DNA from: DSCS01 sp035391585
Lineage (GTDB): Bacteria > Macinerneyibacteriota > Macinerneyibacteria > Macinerneyibacteriales > DSCS01
DNA: 47,103 nucleotides
NCBI GenBank assembly: GCA_964574875.1
Contig: CAZNOX010000014.1
Span: forward strand, 1 to 47,103
Direction: 5' to 3'
The first letter of the stretch is position 1, and each line of letters opens with the position of its first letter. This document shows positions 25,220 to 33,684 of the stretch, one piece after another. The position numbers and the translations under genes were made by a program. The notes under the pieces were generated by a model that saw only the letters and a program-made list of their open reading frames with translations, was not told the DNA's origin and searched no databases.

Positions 25220-25944
25220 GGACAGACGGACGGAAAAATGATCAGCTCCGACCCATACGCATGACCCCGGATTATATCAGTCATGCCGAGGGATCCCTCC
25301 TGATCGAGTGGGGAAACACAAGGGTGGTCTCCACAGTCACGGTGGAAGAGAAAGTCCCTTCGTTTTTACGGGGGACACAGAGCGGATGGATCACCGCTGA
25401 ATACGGGATGCTTCCCCGGTCGACTCAAGTCAGGATGCAGAGAGAGAGCACACGGGGAAAAGCCGGAGGACGGACACTGGAGATCCAGCGTCTTATCGGG
25501 CGAAGCCTGCGGGGGGTCGTGGACCTCAAAGAACTCGGGGAACGGACATTGTGGGTGGATTGTGATGTGATCCAGGCTGACGGGGGGACTCGCGTCGCCT
25601 CGATCACAGCCTCTTTTGTGGCCCTCTATATGGCCCTGGCCAGACTGCGGGACATGAAAAAGATCTCATCTCTTCCGGTCAACCAGTATGTGGCTGCAGT
25701 GAGTGTGGGGATCGTCGAAGGCATCCCGGTCCTGGATCTCTGTTATGAGGAGGATTCCTCAGCCCAGACAGACATGAATGTGGTCATGACCCAGGACGGG
25801 AAACTCATCGAGATCCAGGGGACAGCTGAAGGAGTCCCCTTTGAAAGGAGTGAGCTCAACAGCCTCCTTGACCTGGCAGAAAAGGGGATCGGGGACCTGA
25901 TCCGGCTTCAGCAGGAAGTGATCTTTGCTCATGTCCGCCCGTAG
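25216..25944 (+). CDS. rph: Ribonuclease PH
   Basis: Phosphate-dependent 3'-to-5' exoribonuclease that trims tRNA 3' ends. The 242 residues show the expected motifs: DGRKNDQLRPI near the N-terminus, TAEYGMLPRST, the EIQRLIGRSLR arginine motif and DCDVIQADGGTR in the phosphate-binding region. The length is normal. The ATG overlaps the hslV stop (ATGA) and the 3' end overlaps rdgB by 14 bases. The rph-rdgB pairing is common in bacteria. Confidence 0.96.
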   Translation: MRTDGRKNDQLRPIRMTPDYISHAEGSLLIEWGNTRVVSTVTVEEKVPSFLRGTQSGWITAEYGMLPRSTQVRMQRESTRGKAGGRTLEIQRLIGRSLRGVVDLKELGERTLWVDCDVIQADGGTRVASITASFVALYMALARLRDMKKISSLPVNQYVAAVSVGIVEGIPVLDLCYEEDSSAQTDMNVVMTQDGKLIEIQGTAEGVPFERSELNSLLDLAEKGIGDLIRLQQEVIFAHVRP

Positions 25945-26548
25945 TGTACTCATCGCATCCCGGAACAGGGGAAAAATAGAGGAGATCAAAGCCACGCTGG
26001 ACCTTCCGGGCATCATCTTCGAGATCCGGCCTGACCTTCCGGATGTGGTTGAGGACGGACATGATTTTTTTGAAAACGCATTGAAAAAAGCCAGGGCCTG
26101 TTCACAATGGAGCGGGCTGCCCGCCCTGGCTGATGATTCCGGCCTGGAGGTGGATGCCCTGGACGGAGCTCCCGGGATCTATTCTGCACGCTTTTCAGGG
26201 CCGGTCAAAAATGACCAGGCCAACAATGACAAGCTCCTTCGGATGATGGACGGGGTCCCGCCCGGGAAGAGAGGCGCGGCGTTCCGGGCTGTGATCATCC
26301 TCTATTTCCCTTCAGGGGAGTGGATCCGCGGAGAGGGGATCTGCCGCGGAGTCATCCTGGATTCTCCACGTGGGGAGAACGGATTCGGGTATGACCCGCT
26401 TTTTTTTCTTCCTCACCTGCACCGGACCATGGCTCAACTCAGTCCCGCCCGGAAAAACACCTTGAGTCACCGGGCCCTGGCCCTGGCGGACCTCAGAGAG
26501 AAGATGCTTTCTCCTGAATTCAGTCATCTCCTGCACTTCACCCCTTGA
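25931..26548 (+). CDS. rdgB: XTP/dITP pyrophosphatase (RdgB/HAM1 family)
   Basis: House-cleaning enzyme that hydrolyses dITP, XTP and similar non-canonical nucleotides to monophosphates. It has 205 residues with the N-terminal ASRNRGKIEEI motif and the conserved ALADDSGLEVDAL and PGIYSARFSG blocks; GENGFGYDPLF is also present. The ATG at 25931 is preferred over an in-frame TTG six bases upstream. The last codons of rph overlap the start. The promoter for the heat-shock operon begins inside the end of this gene. Confidence 0.95.
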   Translation: MSARSVLIASRNRGKIEEIKATLDLPGIIFEIRPDLPDVVEDGHDFFENALKKARACSQWSGLPALADDSGLEVDALDGAPGIYSARFSGPVKNDQANNDKLLRMMDGVPPGKRGAAFRAVIILYFPSGEWIRGEGICRGVILDSPRGENGFGYDPLFFLPHLHRTMAQLSPARKNTLSHRALALADLREKMLSPEFSHLLHFTP

Positions 26549-26573
26549 CATTTCTCTGCGCTCATGTTAGATT
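26545..26573 (+). promoter_or_regulatory. Heat-shock operon promoter (sigma-70 type)
   Basis: -35 TTGACA (26545-26550), overlapping the end of rdgB; 17-base spacer; -10 TAGATT (26568-26573). The predicted start near 26580 lies inside the CIRCE element, so HrcA bound there would block transcription. Confidence 0.8.
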
Positions 26574-26574
26574 A

Positions 26575-26601
26575 TTAGCAGTCAAGCAAGGTGAGTGCTA
26601 A
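26575..26601 (+). promoter_or_regulatory. CIRCE operator
   Basis: TTAGCAGTC (26575-26583), a 9-base spacer, then GAGTGCTAA (26593-26601): the CIRCE inverted repeat bound by HrcA, with one mismatch in the left arm (G where the consensus has C). The right half also includes the only plausible ribosome site (AAGGTGAG, 26589-26596) for hrcA. Confidence 0.95.
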
Positions 26602-26604
26602 TAT

Positions 26605-27630
26605 ATGGGTAATGAGATTTTAAATCCGCGTGAAAAACAGATTTTAAGCCTGATCGTCAGTGAGTATATTACGTCAGGCAAGCCGGTGAGTTCCCGGTCG
26701 CTCTCCCGTCATAACACCGTCGACCTCTCTCCGGCGACCATCAGGAATGTCATGGCCGACCTGGAGGAGAAGGGCTATATCTTCCAGCCTCATATTTCAG
26801 CGGGGAGGATCCCTTCTGATACAGGATACCGCTTTTACGTGGATAACATGATGCATCTTCAGGAACTCACACTCCGTGAAAAGCAGAGGATCCGGGATGA
26901 GTATCACCGGGAGGTCTCGGAACTGGATAATATCCTCAGGGACACCTCCCTTCTTCTTTCCAGGATATCGGATAAGATCGGCGTGGCCCTGGTCCCTCAC
27001 ATGGAAAAAGACATCATCACCTGTTTTACGTTTGTCCCGGTCTCCTCAAACAGGCTGCTGGCTGTCCTTGTCACACGGTCAGGGATGATCAAGGAACATC
27101 TTTTCCGTATTCTTGAACCCCTGGACAGGGCTGTCCTGGAGCAGATCAACCGGTATGTGAATGAGCTTGTGGTGGGGAAGGCCATCGAAGAGGCTTTGGA
27201 GATCCTCCGAAAAGGGGATTTTATGGCTTTCGGGTCATTTATGATGGGAATCGTCCGGGATCAGCTGTCCAAAAGCCTCGAAGAGGAGAAGAAGGTCTAT
27301 GTGGGCGGACTCCTCGACTTTTTGAAACGGACCGGTCCTGAGGGACAGGAGGAGTTCCTCTCTGAAGAGGTTTTGGCCCGCGTTCTTGGACAGAATGAAG
27401 AGGAACGGTCTGAAAAGAACCTGGCCATTCGCATCGGTGCCGAAAACAGACTCCAGGCTCTTCAGGAGTATACGCTGATCACCAGGAGCTTTCATATACC
27501 CGAAGGGCTCCAGGGCAAGATCGCTATTGTCGCAGAAAAACGGATCAACTACGGAAAGATCATATCCCTTCTGGACTACACAGGCCGGATATTGGAAGAG
27601 ATGATCGATGATATGTTTAAGGAGGGTTGA
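26605..27630 (+). CDS. hrcA: HrcA heat-inducible transcription repressor
   Basis: Repressor that binds CIRCE and is kept active by GroE in the families studied. The 341 residues have an N-terminal winged-helix domain (about 1-75; LSPATIRNVMADLEEKGYI is the recognition region) followed by the GAF-like and C-terminal dimerisation parts. The ATG is 4 bases behind the CIRCE element, so the gene is autoregulated. grpE follows after 2 bases behind a strong AAGGAGGG. The order hrcA-grpE-dnaK-dnaJ is the classic one. Confidence 0.96.
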   Translation: MGNEILNPREKQILSLIVSEYITSGKPVSSRSLSRHNTVDLSPATIRNVMADLEEKGYIFQPHISAGRIPSDTGYRFYVDNMMHLQELTLREKQRIRDEYHREVSELDNILRDTSLLLSRISDKIGVALVPHMEKDIITCFTFVPVSSNRLLAVLVTRSGMIKEHLFRILEPLDRAVLEQINRYVNELVVGKAIEEALEILRKGDFMAFGSFMMGIVRDQLSKSLEEEKKVYVGGLLDFLKRTGPEGQEEFLSEEVLARVLGQNEEERSEKNLAIRIGAENRLQALQEYTLITRSFHIPEGLQGKIAIVAEKRINYGKIISLLDYTGRILEEMIDDMFKEG

Positions 27631-27632
27631 GT

Positions 27633-28232
27633 ATGACAGAGACACCTCAATCGAAAGAGAGCAACAAAGAGAATACCGGGAAAACCACCCGCGGCCATTC
27701 AAAAGCTTCTGCACAGTCCCATGGAGGAAAGAATTGGGAAAAAGAGGCCGGGGCTCTGAAAAAAGAGGTTCATGAACTCAAAGAAGAGAAGGCGAAGTAT
27801 CATGATAAACTGGCCAGGGTCATGGCTGATTTTGAAAATTTTAAAAAGCGGATGGACGAGGATAAAAGCCGCTGGATGAAACTGGCCAATGCAGAAATGG
27901 CCAGGAGCATCCTGCCGGTCCTCGACAATCTGGAACTGGCCCTGGAGAGCATCAGAAAACGGGAAGAGGCCTCGGCAGAGACCCTGATCCAGGGATTGGA
28001 ACTTGTCGTGAAGCAGTTTTACGATGTCCTCAGACAGAACGGGGTGGAAGTGATCCAGGCCAAGGGGAAACCGTTTGACCCGGCCTTCCATGAAGCCATG
28101 ATGTCGGAGGAGTCCGAGGATCAGGAAGAGGAGGAGATCGTCAGTGAAGAGTTTCAGAAAGGCTATCTTCTCTACGGGACAGTGATCCGTCCTGCCAGGG
28201 TCAAAGTCACGAAACGAATGAATAAAGAATAA
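27633..28232 (+). CDS. grpE: GrpE nucleotide-exchange factor
   Basis: Exchange factor that releases ADP from DnaK. It has 199 residues: a polar, low-complexity N-terminus (about 1-45), a long coiled coil (about 46-110, VHELKEEKAKYHDKLARV) and the C-terminal beta domain, which contains the family block (GVEVIQAKGKPFDPAFHEA). The ATG follows AAGGAGGG with 6 bases spacing. It is co-transcribed with hrcA and dnaK under CIRCE control. Confidence 0.95.
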   Translation: MTETPQSKESNKENTGKTTRGHSKASAQSHGGKNWEKEAGALKKEVHELKEEKAKYHDKLARVMADFENFKKRMDEDKSRWMKLANAEMARSILPVLDNLELALESIRKREEASAETLIQGLELVVKQFYDVLRQNGVEVIQAKGKPFDPAFHEAMMSEESEDQEEEEIVSEEFQKGYLLYGTVIRPARVKVTKRMNKE

Positions 28233-28245
28233 AAGGAGGGATACA

Positions 28246-30156
28246 ATGGGTAAGATCATTGGTATAGACTTGGGAACGACAAACTCCGCTGTCGCCGTCA
28301 TGGAAGGCGGGCAGCCGAAGATCATTGTCAGTAATGAAGGGAACAGAATAACTCCTTCCGTTGTCGCTTTTAAGAAAGATGGAGAACGCCTCATCGGAGA
28401 ACTGGCTAAACGACAGGCGGTCACCAATCCCGAAAATACGGTCTTTTCCATCAAACGGTTCATGGGACGGTTTATGGATGAGGTCAAAGAAGAGAAGACC
28501 ATGGTCCCGTTTACCGTCAAAGGAGGGCCGAATAATGTGGTCGCCGTGGAGATCATGGGGAAGGACTATACTCCCCCCGAGATCTCAGCCATGATTCTGA
28601 GAAAACTCAAGGAAGATGCTGAGAAATACCTGGGCCAGGAGGTCAAAGAGGCGGTCATCACCGTTCCGGCGTATTTCAACGACAGGCAGCGCCAGGCGAC
28701 AAAAGACGCCGGGAAGATCGCCGGCCTGGAGGTCAAGCGGATCCTCAATGAACCCACCGCTGCAGCTTTGGCCTATGGGCTCCAGAGCAGTCACGCTCAC
28801 AAGATCGCCGTCTACGACCTTGGCGGCGGGACCTTTGATATTTCCATTCTTGAACTGGGTGACGGGGTCCTGGAGGTCCTCTCCACGAACGGGAATACCC
28901 ATCTGGGAGGGGACAACTTTGACCAGATCCTGCTGGATCATATCGCTGAAGCGTTCAAAAAGCAGGAAGGGATCGACCTGCGCAAGGACAGGATGGCTCT
29001 GCAGCGTCTGAAAGAAGCTGCTGAAAAAGCTAAAAAAGAGCTCTCCACCTCCACAACGACCAACGTTAACCTTCCCTTCATCACAGCGGATGCCGGAGGG
29101 CCGAAACACCTGAATCTGGATATCACACGCTCCGAGTTTGAAAAACTGATCTACGATCTTGTGGAATCCACGTTCGAGCCGTGCAAGAAGGCCCTGGCCG
29201 ATGCCAAGCTGAAGACATCCGATGTGGATGAAGTCATCCTCGTGGGAGGGTCCACACGTGTCCCCCTGGTCCACAAAAAGGTCAAGGAGTTTTTCGGTAA
29301 AGAGCCCAACATGAGCGTGAACCCCGATGAAGCCGTGGCGGTGGGCGCCGCTGTCCAGGCAGGGATCATCTCCGGGGAAGGGGAGCTCAAAGATATGGTT
29401 CTTCTTGATGTCACCCCCCTCTCTCTTGGGCTTGAGACTCTGGGCGGAGTCATGACCTCCATTATCCCCAGGAACACCACCATCCCCACAAAAAAATCGC
29501 AGATCTTTACCACAGCTGCAGATAACCAGCCCGGAGTGGAGATCCATATCCTTCAGGGAGAACGGTCCATGGCCGGTGACAATATGACCCTGGGACGTTT
29601 TGAACTCACAGGGATCCCGCCGGCACCCCGGGGTGTCCCCCAGATCGAAGTGACCTTCGACATCGACGCCAACGGGATCCTCAATGTCAGCGCCAAGGAT
29701 CTGGCCACCGGGAAACAGCAGAACATCGTCATCAAGTCCTCATCAGGTCTTTCAGAAGATGAAGTGAAGCGTATGGTGGATGAAGCCGAAAAGAACGCGG
29801 AAGAAGATAAAAAGAAAAAAGAGAAGATCGATATCGTCAACAACGCCAACAGCCTGGTCTACAGCGTGGAAAAATCCTTGAAAGAGTTCGGAGAGAAAGT
29901 CAGCGCTGAAGAGAAGGCCACCATAGAAGAGAAGATCAAAACCATGAAAGAGGCGCTGGAATCCGATGATGTGGAACGCATCAAAAAAGCTTCCGAGGAG
30001 CTTCAGGAAGCCTCTTACAAATTGGCTGAAGAGGCTTATAAGCAGGCCCAGGCCACAGGCCAGGAGGCTCCTGAAGGGGAAGCGGCTTCTTCCGGAGAGA
30101 AGGATGACACGTCAAAGGATGATGTCCAGGACGCTGATTTTAAAGAAGTCGATTGA
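28246..30156 (+). CDS. dnaK: Chaperone DnaK (Hsp70)
   Basis: ATP-dependent Hsp70 chaperone, 636 residues. The three Hsp70 signatures are present: IDLGTTNS near the N-terminus, VYDLGGGTFDIS and VILVGGSTRVPLV. The substrate-binding domain follows, then a helical lid and a charged tail ending DADFKEVD, close to the usual EEVK-type end. AAAGGAGG sits before the ATG. There is nothing unusual in length or domains. Confidence 0.98.
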   Translation: MGKIIGIDLGTTNSAVAVMEGGQPKIIVSNEGNRITPSVVAFKKDGERLIGELAKRQAVTNPENTVFSIKRFMGRFMDEVKEEKTMVPFTVKGGPNNVVAVEIMGKDYTPPEISAMILRKLKEDAEKYLGQEVKEAVITVPAYFNDRQRQATKDAGKIAGLEVKRILNEPTAAALAYGLQSSHAHKIAVYDLGGGTFDISILELGDGVLEVLSTNGNTHLGGDNFDQILLDHIAEAFKKQEGIDLRKDRMALQRLKEAAEKAKKELSTSTTTNVNLPFITADAGGPKHLNLDITRSEFEKLIYDLVESTFEPCKKALADAKLKTSDVDEVILVGGSTRVPLVHKKVKEFFGKEPNMSVNPDEAVAVGAAVQAGIISGEGELKDMVLLDVTPLSLGLETLGGVMTSIIPRNTTIPTKKSQIFTTAADNQPGVEIHILQGERSMAGDNMTLGRFELTGIPPAPRGVPQIEVTFDIDANGILNVSAKDLATGKQQNIVIKSSSGLSEDEVKRMVDEAEKNAEEDKKKKEKIDIVNNANSLVYSVEKSLKEFGEKVSAEEKATIEEKIKTMKEALESDDVERIKKASEELQEASYKLAEEAYKQAQATGQEAPEGEAASSGEKDDTSKDDVQDADFKEVD

Positions 30157-30161
30157 CGGTC

Positions 30162-31229
30162 ATGGCAAAACGCGACTATTATGAGGTCCTGGGGGTTCCC
30201 AGGACCGCTTCCCAGGATGAGATCAAAAAAGCCTACCGGAAAATGGCGATCAAGTATCATCCCGACAAGAATGCCGGAAACAAAGAAGCCGAAGACAAGT
30301 TCAAGGAACTGACGGAAGCTTACCAGGTCCTCAGCGATCAGGCCAAACGTCAGCAATATGACCGTTTCGGACATGCCGGTTTTGAGCAGGGCGGGCCCAA
30401 CGGCGGCGGATTTGATTTCTCCAACTTCACAGACCTGAATGATATCGTCGGTGATCTTTTCGGAGATTTTTTCGGGACCTTCCGGTCGGGGCGGAACCGT
30501 AATCCCGGGGTCACCCGGGGAAGAGACCTCCAGTATGAACTCTCCCTCGATTTTATGGAAGCGGTCTCGGGGGCGAAAAAGACCATCTCTTTTGTCAAGC
30601 TGGATGTCTGCGAGACGTGTTCCGGGACTGGAACAGCAAGCGGAAAAGCTCCGCAGGCCTGTCCCGAATGCCACGGGACCGGGCAGGTCAAAGTGAGCCA
30701 CGGGTTTTTTATGATGAGCCGCCCCTGCCCGCGCTGCGGAGGGACAGGGACGCTGGTTACGGATCCCTGTAAGACGTGTCACGGGACAGGACAGTCCCGA
30801 AAGGATAAAAAGATCGAAGTGACCATCCCTGCAGGTGTGGATAACGGATCGGTCCTCAAACTCAGAGGAGAAGGCGAGGCCGGAAAAATGGGCGGGCCCG
30901 CAGGAGACCTCTTTATCGAGATCCGGGTGAAGCCTCATGCGGTCTTTAAAAGAGAGGGAATGGATATCATCGTCGAAGAGGAGATCACTTTTTCCGATGC
31001 TGTCCTCGGGACCACATTGAAAGTCCCCACACTCACCGGGCATGCCGAGCTGAAGATCCCCCCGGGGACGGAAAGCGGGAAAGTCTTCCGGATGAAGGGG
31101 AAAGGGATCTCCACACCAAGGAGTTACGGAGCAGGGGATGAGTTTGTCCAGGTGAAGATCAAAGTGCCCAAAAAAGTGAACGCCAAGGCCCGTGACCTTC
31201 TGAACCGACTCAAGGAGGAGAATCTTTAA
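30162..31229 (+). CDS. dnaJ: Chaperone DnaJ (Hsp40)
   Basis: Type A J-protein co-chaperone of DnaK, 355 residues. It has the J domain (about 1-68, with HPD in KYHPDKN), a Gly/Phe-rich linker, the four CxxCxGxG-type zinc motifs (CETCSGTG, CPECHGTG, CPRCGGTG, CKTCHGTG) and the C-terminal substrate domains. I chose the ATG at 30162; an in-frame TTG at 30153 overlaps the dnaK stop and is less likely. The ribosome site is weak, so coupling to dnaK translation is probable. Confidence 0.96.
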   Translation: MAKRDYYEVLGVPRTASQDEIKKAYRKMAIKYHPDKNAGNKEAEDKFKELTEAYQVLSDQAKRQQYDRFGHAGFEQGGPNGGGFDFSNFTDLNDIVGDLFGDFFGTFRSGRNRNPGVTRGRDLQYELSLDFMEAVSGAKKTISFVKLDVCETCSGTGTASGKAPQACPECHGTGQVKVSHGFFMMSRPCPRCGGTGTLVTDPCKTCHGTGQSRKDKKIEVTIPAGVDNGSVLKLRGEGEAGKMGGPAGDLFIEIRVKPHAVFKREGMDIIVEEEITFSDAVLGTTLKVPTLTGHAELKIPPGTESGKVFRMKGKGISTPRSYGAGDEFVQVKIKVPKKVNAKARDLLNRLKEENL

Positions 31230-31235
31230 AAAACC

Positions 31236-31263
31236 TTGACGTTTTTATTTCTTTTGTTATAAT
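31236..31263 (+). promoter_or_regulatory. Strong promoter of the prepilin-like gene
   Basis: -35 TTGACG (31236-31241), 16-base spacer, perfect -10 TATAAT (31258-31263), then a leader of about 26 bases with AAAAGGAGG at 31282-31290. This is among the best promoter and ribosome-site combinations in the window, which suggests high expression. Confidence 0.82.
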
Positions 31264-31295
31264 TACCTTAAGGCGATTTATAAAAGGAGGAATGT

Positions 31296-31691
31296 ATGAA
31301 CAAAAAAGGATTTACGTTACTTGAGCTTATAACGGTTATCGTCATCGTGGGTATTCTGGCTGCTGCGGGTGTTCCGCTCTATCTCAACTATGTCAAAGAT
31401 GCCAAAAGAGCTGTCGCCAAGGCCACAATAGATGCGATCTACACAGCGGAAAGAGTCTACAAACAAAAGACGAATCAGTTTGCTGCACTGGCCGATATCG
31501 CCGCCATCGAAAGCACACTGGACATCGATCTTGATCCCGCTGTTGAAGCCAACTGGGGTTTTGCCGTCACAACAGCCGGCGCTGCTCCCGCTGATACTGT
31601 GACCATCACAGCCACCGGGTCGGCCACCGGTAATGCCAACGGCCTTTCAGTTGCCTACGATTCCAGTACAGGGACCTGGACAGAGTCCTGA
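31296..31691 (+). CDS. Type IV pilin / pseudopilin-like protein
   Basis: A 131-residue prepilin with a five-residue basic leader (MNKKG), the prepilin peptidase site G/FTLLE with Glu at +5 of the mature protein, and a hydrophobic helix (LITVIVIVGILAAAGVP). The C-terminal half is small, rich in Ala, Thr and Gly, and has no cysteines. It could be a major pilin of a type IV pilus or a pseudopilin of a secretion system; no assembly genes are present to decide. It has a private promoter and terminator, so it is likely a highly expressed monocistronic message. Confidence 0.85.
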   Translation: MNKKGFTLLELITVIVIVGILAAAGVPLYLNYVKDAKRAVAKATIDAIYTAERVYKQKTNQFAALADIAAIESTLDIDLDPAVEANWGFAVTTAGAAPADTVTITATGSATGNANGLSVAYDSSTGTWTES

Positions 31692-31701
31692 TCATCTTTT
31701 C

Positions 31702-31726
31702 AAGGGGCGTTTCAAACGCCCCTTTT
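31702..31726 (+). terminator. Rho-independent terminator after the prepilin gene
   Basis: A stem AAGGGGCGTT/AACGCCCCTT (31702-31711 with 31715-31724) closes a three-base loop and runs into a T-rich tail. It lies 10 bases after the prepilin stop and ends 7 bases before the ATG of the next gene. Confidence 0.85.
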
Positions 31727-31733
31727 CTTTATC

Positions 31734-32756
31734 ATGAAGATTCTTCACGTGATCACATCATCGAATTTCGGGGGAGCTGAACAGTATCTTCTCCATCTGA
31801 TCAAAGAGCAGAAAAAAAAAGGACATCACATCACTCTCTACCGTCACCCTTTCGGACAGCGTGATGAAGAAGCCTCAGCCCTGGCTGATTGTGATGTGGT
31901 GACCAGAGTGAGGAATTCCGTCTCTCCCGGGCATCTTCTGAAGCTCTGCCGGCTCATCCGCCGGGAGGGGATCGATCTCATCCATACGCATCTGGCCAAA
32001 GCGTCCATACTTGGAGGAGTGGCCGGACGCCTCTGCCGAAGGCCTGTCATCGCCACAGTCCACGGCATGAACCAAGGGAAAGATTACCGGTTTTCCACAG
32101 CGCTCATCGCCGTATCCCGGGCGGTGAAAGAGTATCTTGAGACAAAAGGCCGGTGCAGAAAAACGATTCATGTGGTCCACAGCGGGATTCCCGATCCCGG
32201 GCACCGGAAAAGAGCATTTTTGGAAGAGGGGACACTCCGGCTTCTCTTCGCCGGGAGACTCTCCCGTGAAAAAGGAATCGACCTGCTCATCCCGCGCCTG
32301 GCTTCTCTTTCTGAGACTCCCTGGACATTGACCCTGGCCGGTGAAGGAGAGATGAAAGAAGAGCTCCTCTCCCTCTGCCGGCAGCTGCAGATCGAAAAGA
32401 GAGTCCGTTTTGAGGGGTTCGTGCCTGATATGGGCCCGCTCTTTTTGGACCATGACTGTCTGGTCCTTCCCTCGAGGAAAGAGGGGTTCGGCCTGGTGAT
32501 CATCGAGGCCTTCGCCCGCGGAGTCCCGGTCCTGGCCTCTGCCACGGGAGGGATCACGGAGATCATCACCCCGGAGAGCGGGGGGCTTCTCTATGACCCT
32601 TCGCACGAGAACTCCTTCATTGAGGCTTATCAGCAGCTCCTGAGCAGAGATCATCTCATCCGTCTGGGTGAACTGGCCTACCGGAGTTACCGGGATCATT
32701 TCACCGCAGAAATCATGACAGAGAAGGTTATGAAAGTCTATGGACAATACCTCTAG
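31734..32756 (+). CDS. Glycosyltransferase family 4 (GT-B fold)
   Basis: A retaining glycosyltransferase, 340 residues. The N-terminal domain begins MKILHVITSSNFGGAEQYLL, typical of GT4, and the C-terminal domain has LLFAGRLSREKGID, the acceptor/donor site region HDCLVLPSRKEGFGLVIIEAFA with the E-x7-E motif, and a TGG turn. It probably adds a sugar to lipopolysaccharide core or another surface glycan with the GT9 enzyme whose gene overlaps it by 17 bases. The ATG lacks a clear ribosome site and lies just behind the prepilin terminator, so expression may depend on read-through. Confidence 0.88.
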   Translation: MKILHVITSSNFGGAEQYLLHLIKEQKKKGHHITLYRHPFGQRDEEASALADCDVVTRVRNSVSPGHLLKLCRLIRREGIDLIHTHLAKASILGGVAGRLCRRPVIATVHGMNQGKDYRFSTALIAVSRAVKEYLETKGRCRKTIHVVHSGIPDPGHRKRAFLEEGTLRLLFAGRLSREKGIDLLIPRLASLSETPWTLTLAGEGEMKEELLSLCRQLQIEKRVRFEGFVPDMGPLFLDHDCLVLPSRKEGFGLVIIEAFARGVPVLASATGGITEIITPESGGLLYDPSHENSFIEAYQQLLSRDHLIRLGELAYRSYRDHFTAEIMTEKVMKVYGQYL

Positions 32757-33684
32757 TGTTTTAGTGGTCTCCCTGAACTATTTCGGAGATATTCTCATGA
32801 CGCTCCCTCTGGCGACGTCCATCAAAGCCGCTTACCCGGATTCCACCGTCACCTTTTGTATCGGAAGCAAAGGAAAAGGGGTTTCGGGAATCGTCCGGGG
32901 TGTGGACCGATGGATCGAGAGGGGAGAGCGCGACTCATTTTTCGCCAGGAAACGGATTATTCAGGAGATGCGGGAGGCCCGTCCTCAGGTGATCATCCTC
33001 CTGAGACGTTCCAGGTACACCCTCTCTCTGGCCCGTGCAGTCAACACCCGGGGAATTGTGGAGCTCCCTGATAATGAAGGAGAAAGGCCGGCGCGCCATG
33101 TGACAGAGAGAGCCCTTGAGTATGCATCTGCCCTTGGGGTGCCCCCTTTACGGGATGTCCTCTTCAAAAGCAATGGGATATCATCCAACGTCGAGGCCCC
33201 TGTCCTCTTTTTCCCGGGAACCACGCGTCCTTCGAAGATGTGGCCTGTGGAGAAATGGCTGGCCCTGGGTGAGGCTGTATGGAAGGAGACCGGGGCTGAG
33301 CCTCTCTTTGCCGGATCGCCTGCGGACAGGCCTATTGCTGAAAAACTGAAGCGGGCGGCTTTCCCCTACAGGGATCTCATCGGCCAGACCTCTCTTGCAG
33401 AGCTTACAGGCCTTATCCGGCAAGCCCGGGTGATCGTCTCGGTGGATAACGGAGCCATGCACCTCTCGGATTTCCTTCACCGTCCCACCATCGCGCTTTT
33501 CGGATCCACCGATCCTTCCCAGGTGGGCCCCATCCATGACCGGTCTGTGGTCCTGGGCCCCCGGGGGGAGTGCATCCTTTGCCGAAAACATCGCTGCAAG
33601 CGTCAAGAGCTCTTTTGTATGGATCAGATCAGCCCTGACGATGTCCTGGAAGAGTTCCAAAAAGCCTGGAAGACTCCTTACTGA
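32740..33684 (+). CDS. Glycosyltransferase family 9 (heptosyltransferase-like)
   Basis: A GT-B glycosyltransferase of family 9, 314 residues, related to ADP-heptose:LPS heptosyltransferases. Visible motifs are the N-terminal LNYFGDILMTLPLA, the middle FPGTTRPSKMWPVEKW and the C-terminal VSVDNGAMHLSDFL followed by ALFGSTDPSQVGP. A late cysteine group (C-x2-C, then two more Cys) resembles that of heptosyltransferase II. The presence of this gene supports an outer membrane with LPS-like glycans; the exact sugar is not known. It ends 7 bases inside the convergent recR gene. Confidence 0.86.
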   Translation: MDNTSSVLVVSLNYFGDILMTLPLATSIKAAYPDSTVTFCIGSKGKGVSGIVRGVDRWIERGERDSFFARKRIIQEMREARPQVIILLRRSRYTLSLARAVNTRGIVELPDNEGERPARHVTERALEYASALGVPPLRDVLFKSNGISSNVEAPVLFFPGTTRPSKMWPVEKWLALGEAVWKETGAEPLFAGSPADRPIAEKLKRAAFPYRDLIGQTSLAELTGLIRQARVIVSVDNGAMHLSDFLHRPTIALFGSTDPSQVGPIHDRSVVLGPRGECILCRKHRCKRQELFCMDQISPDDVLEEFQKAWKTPY

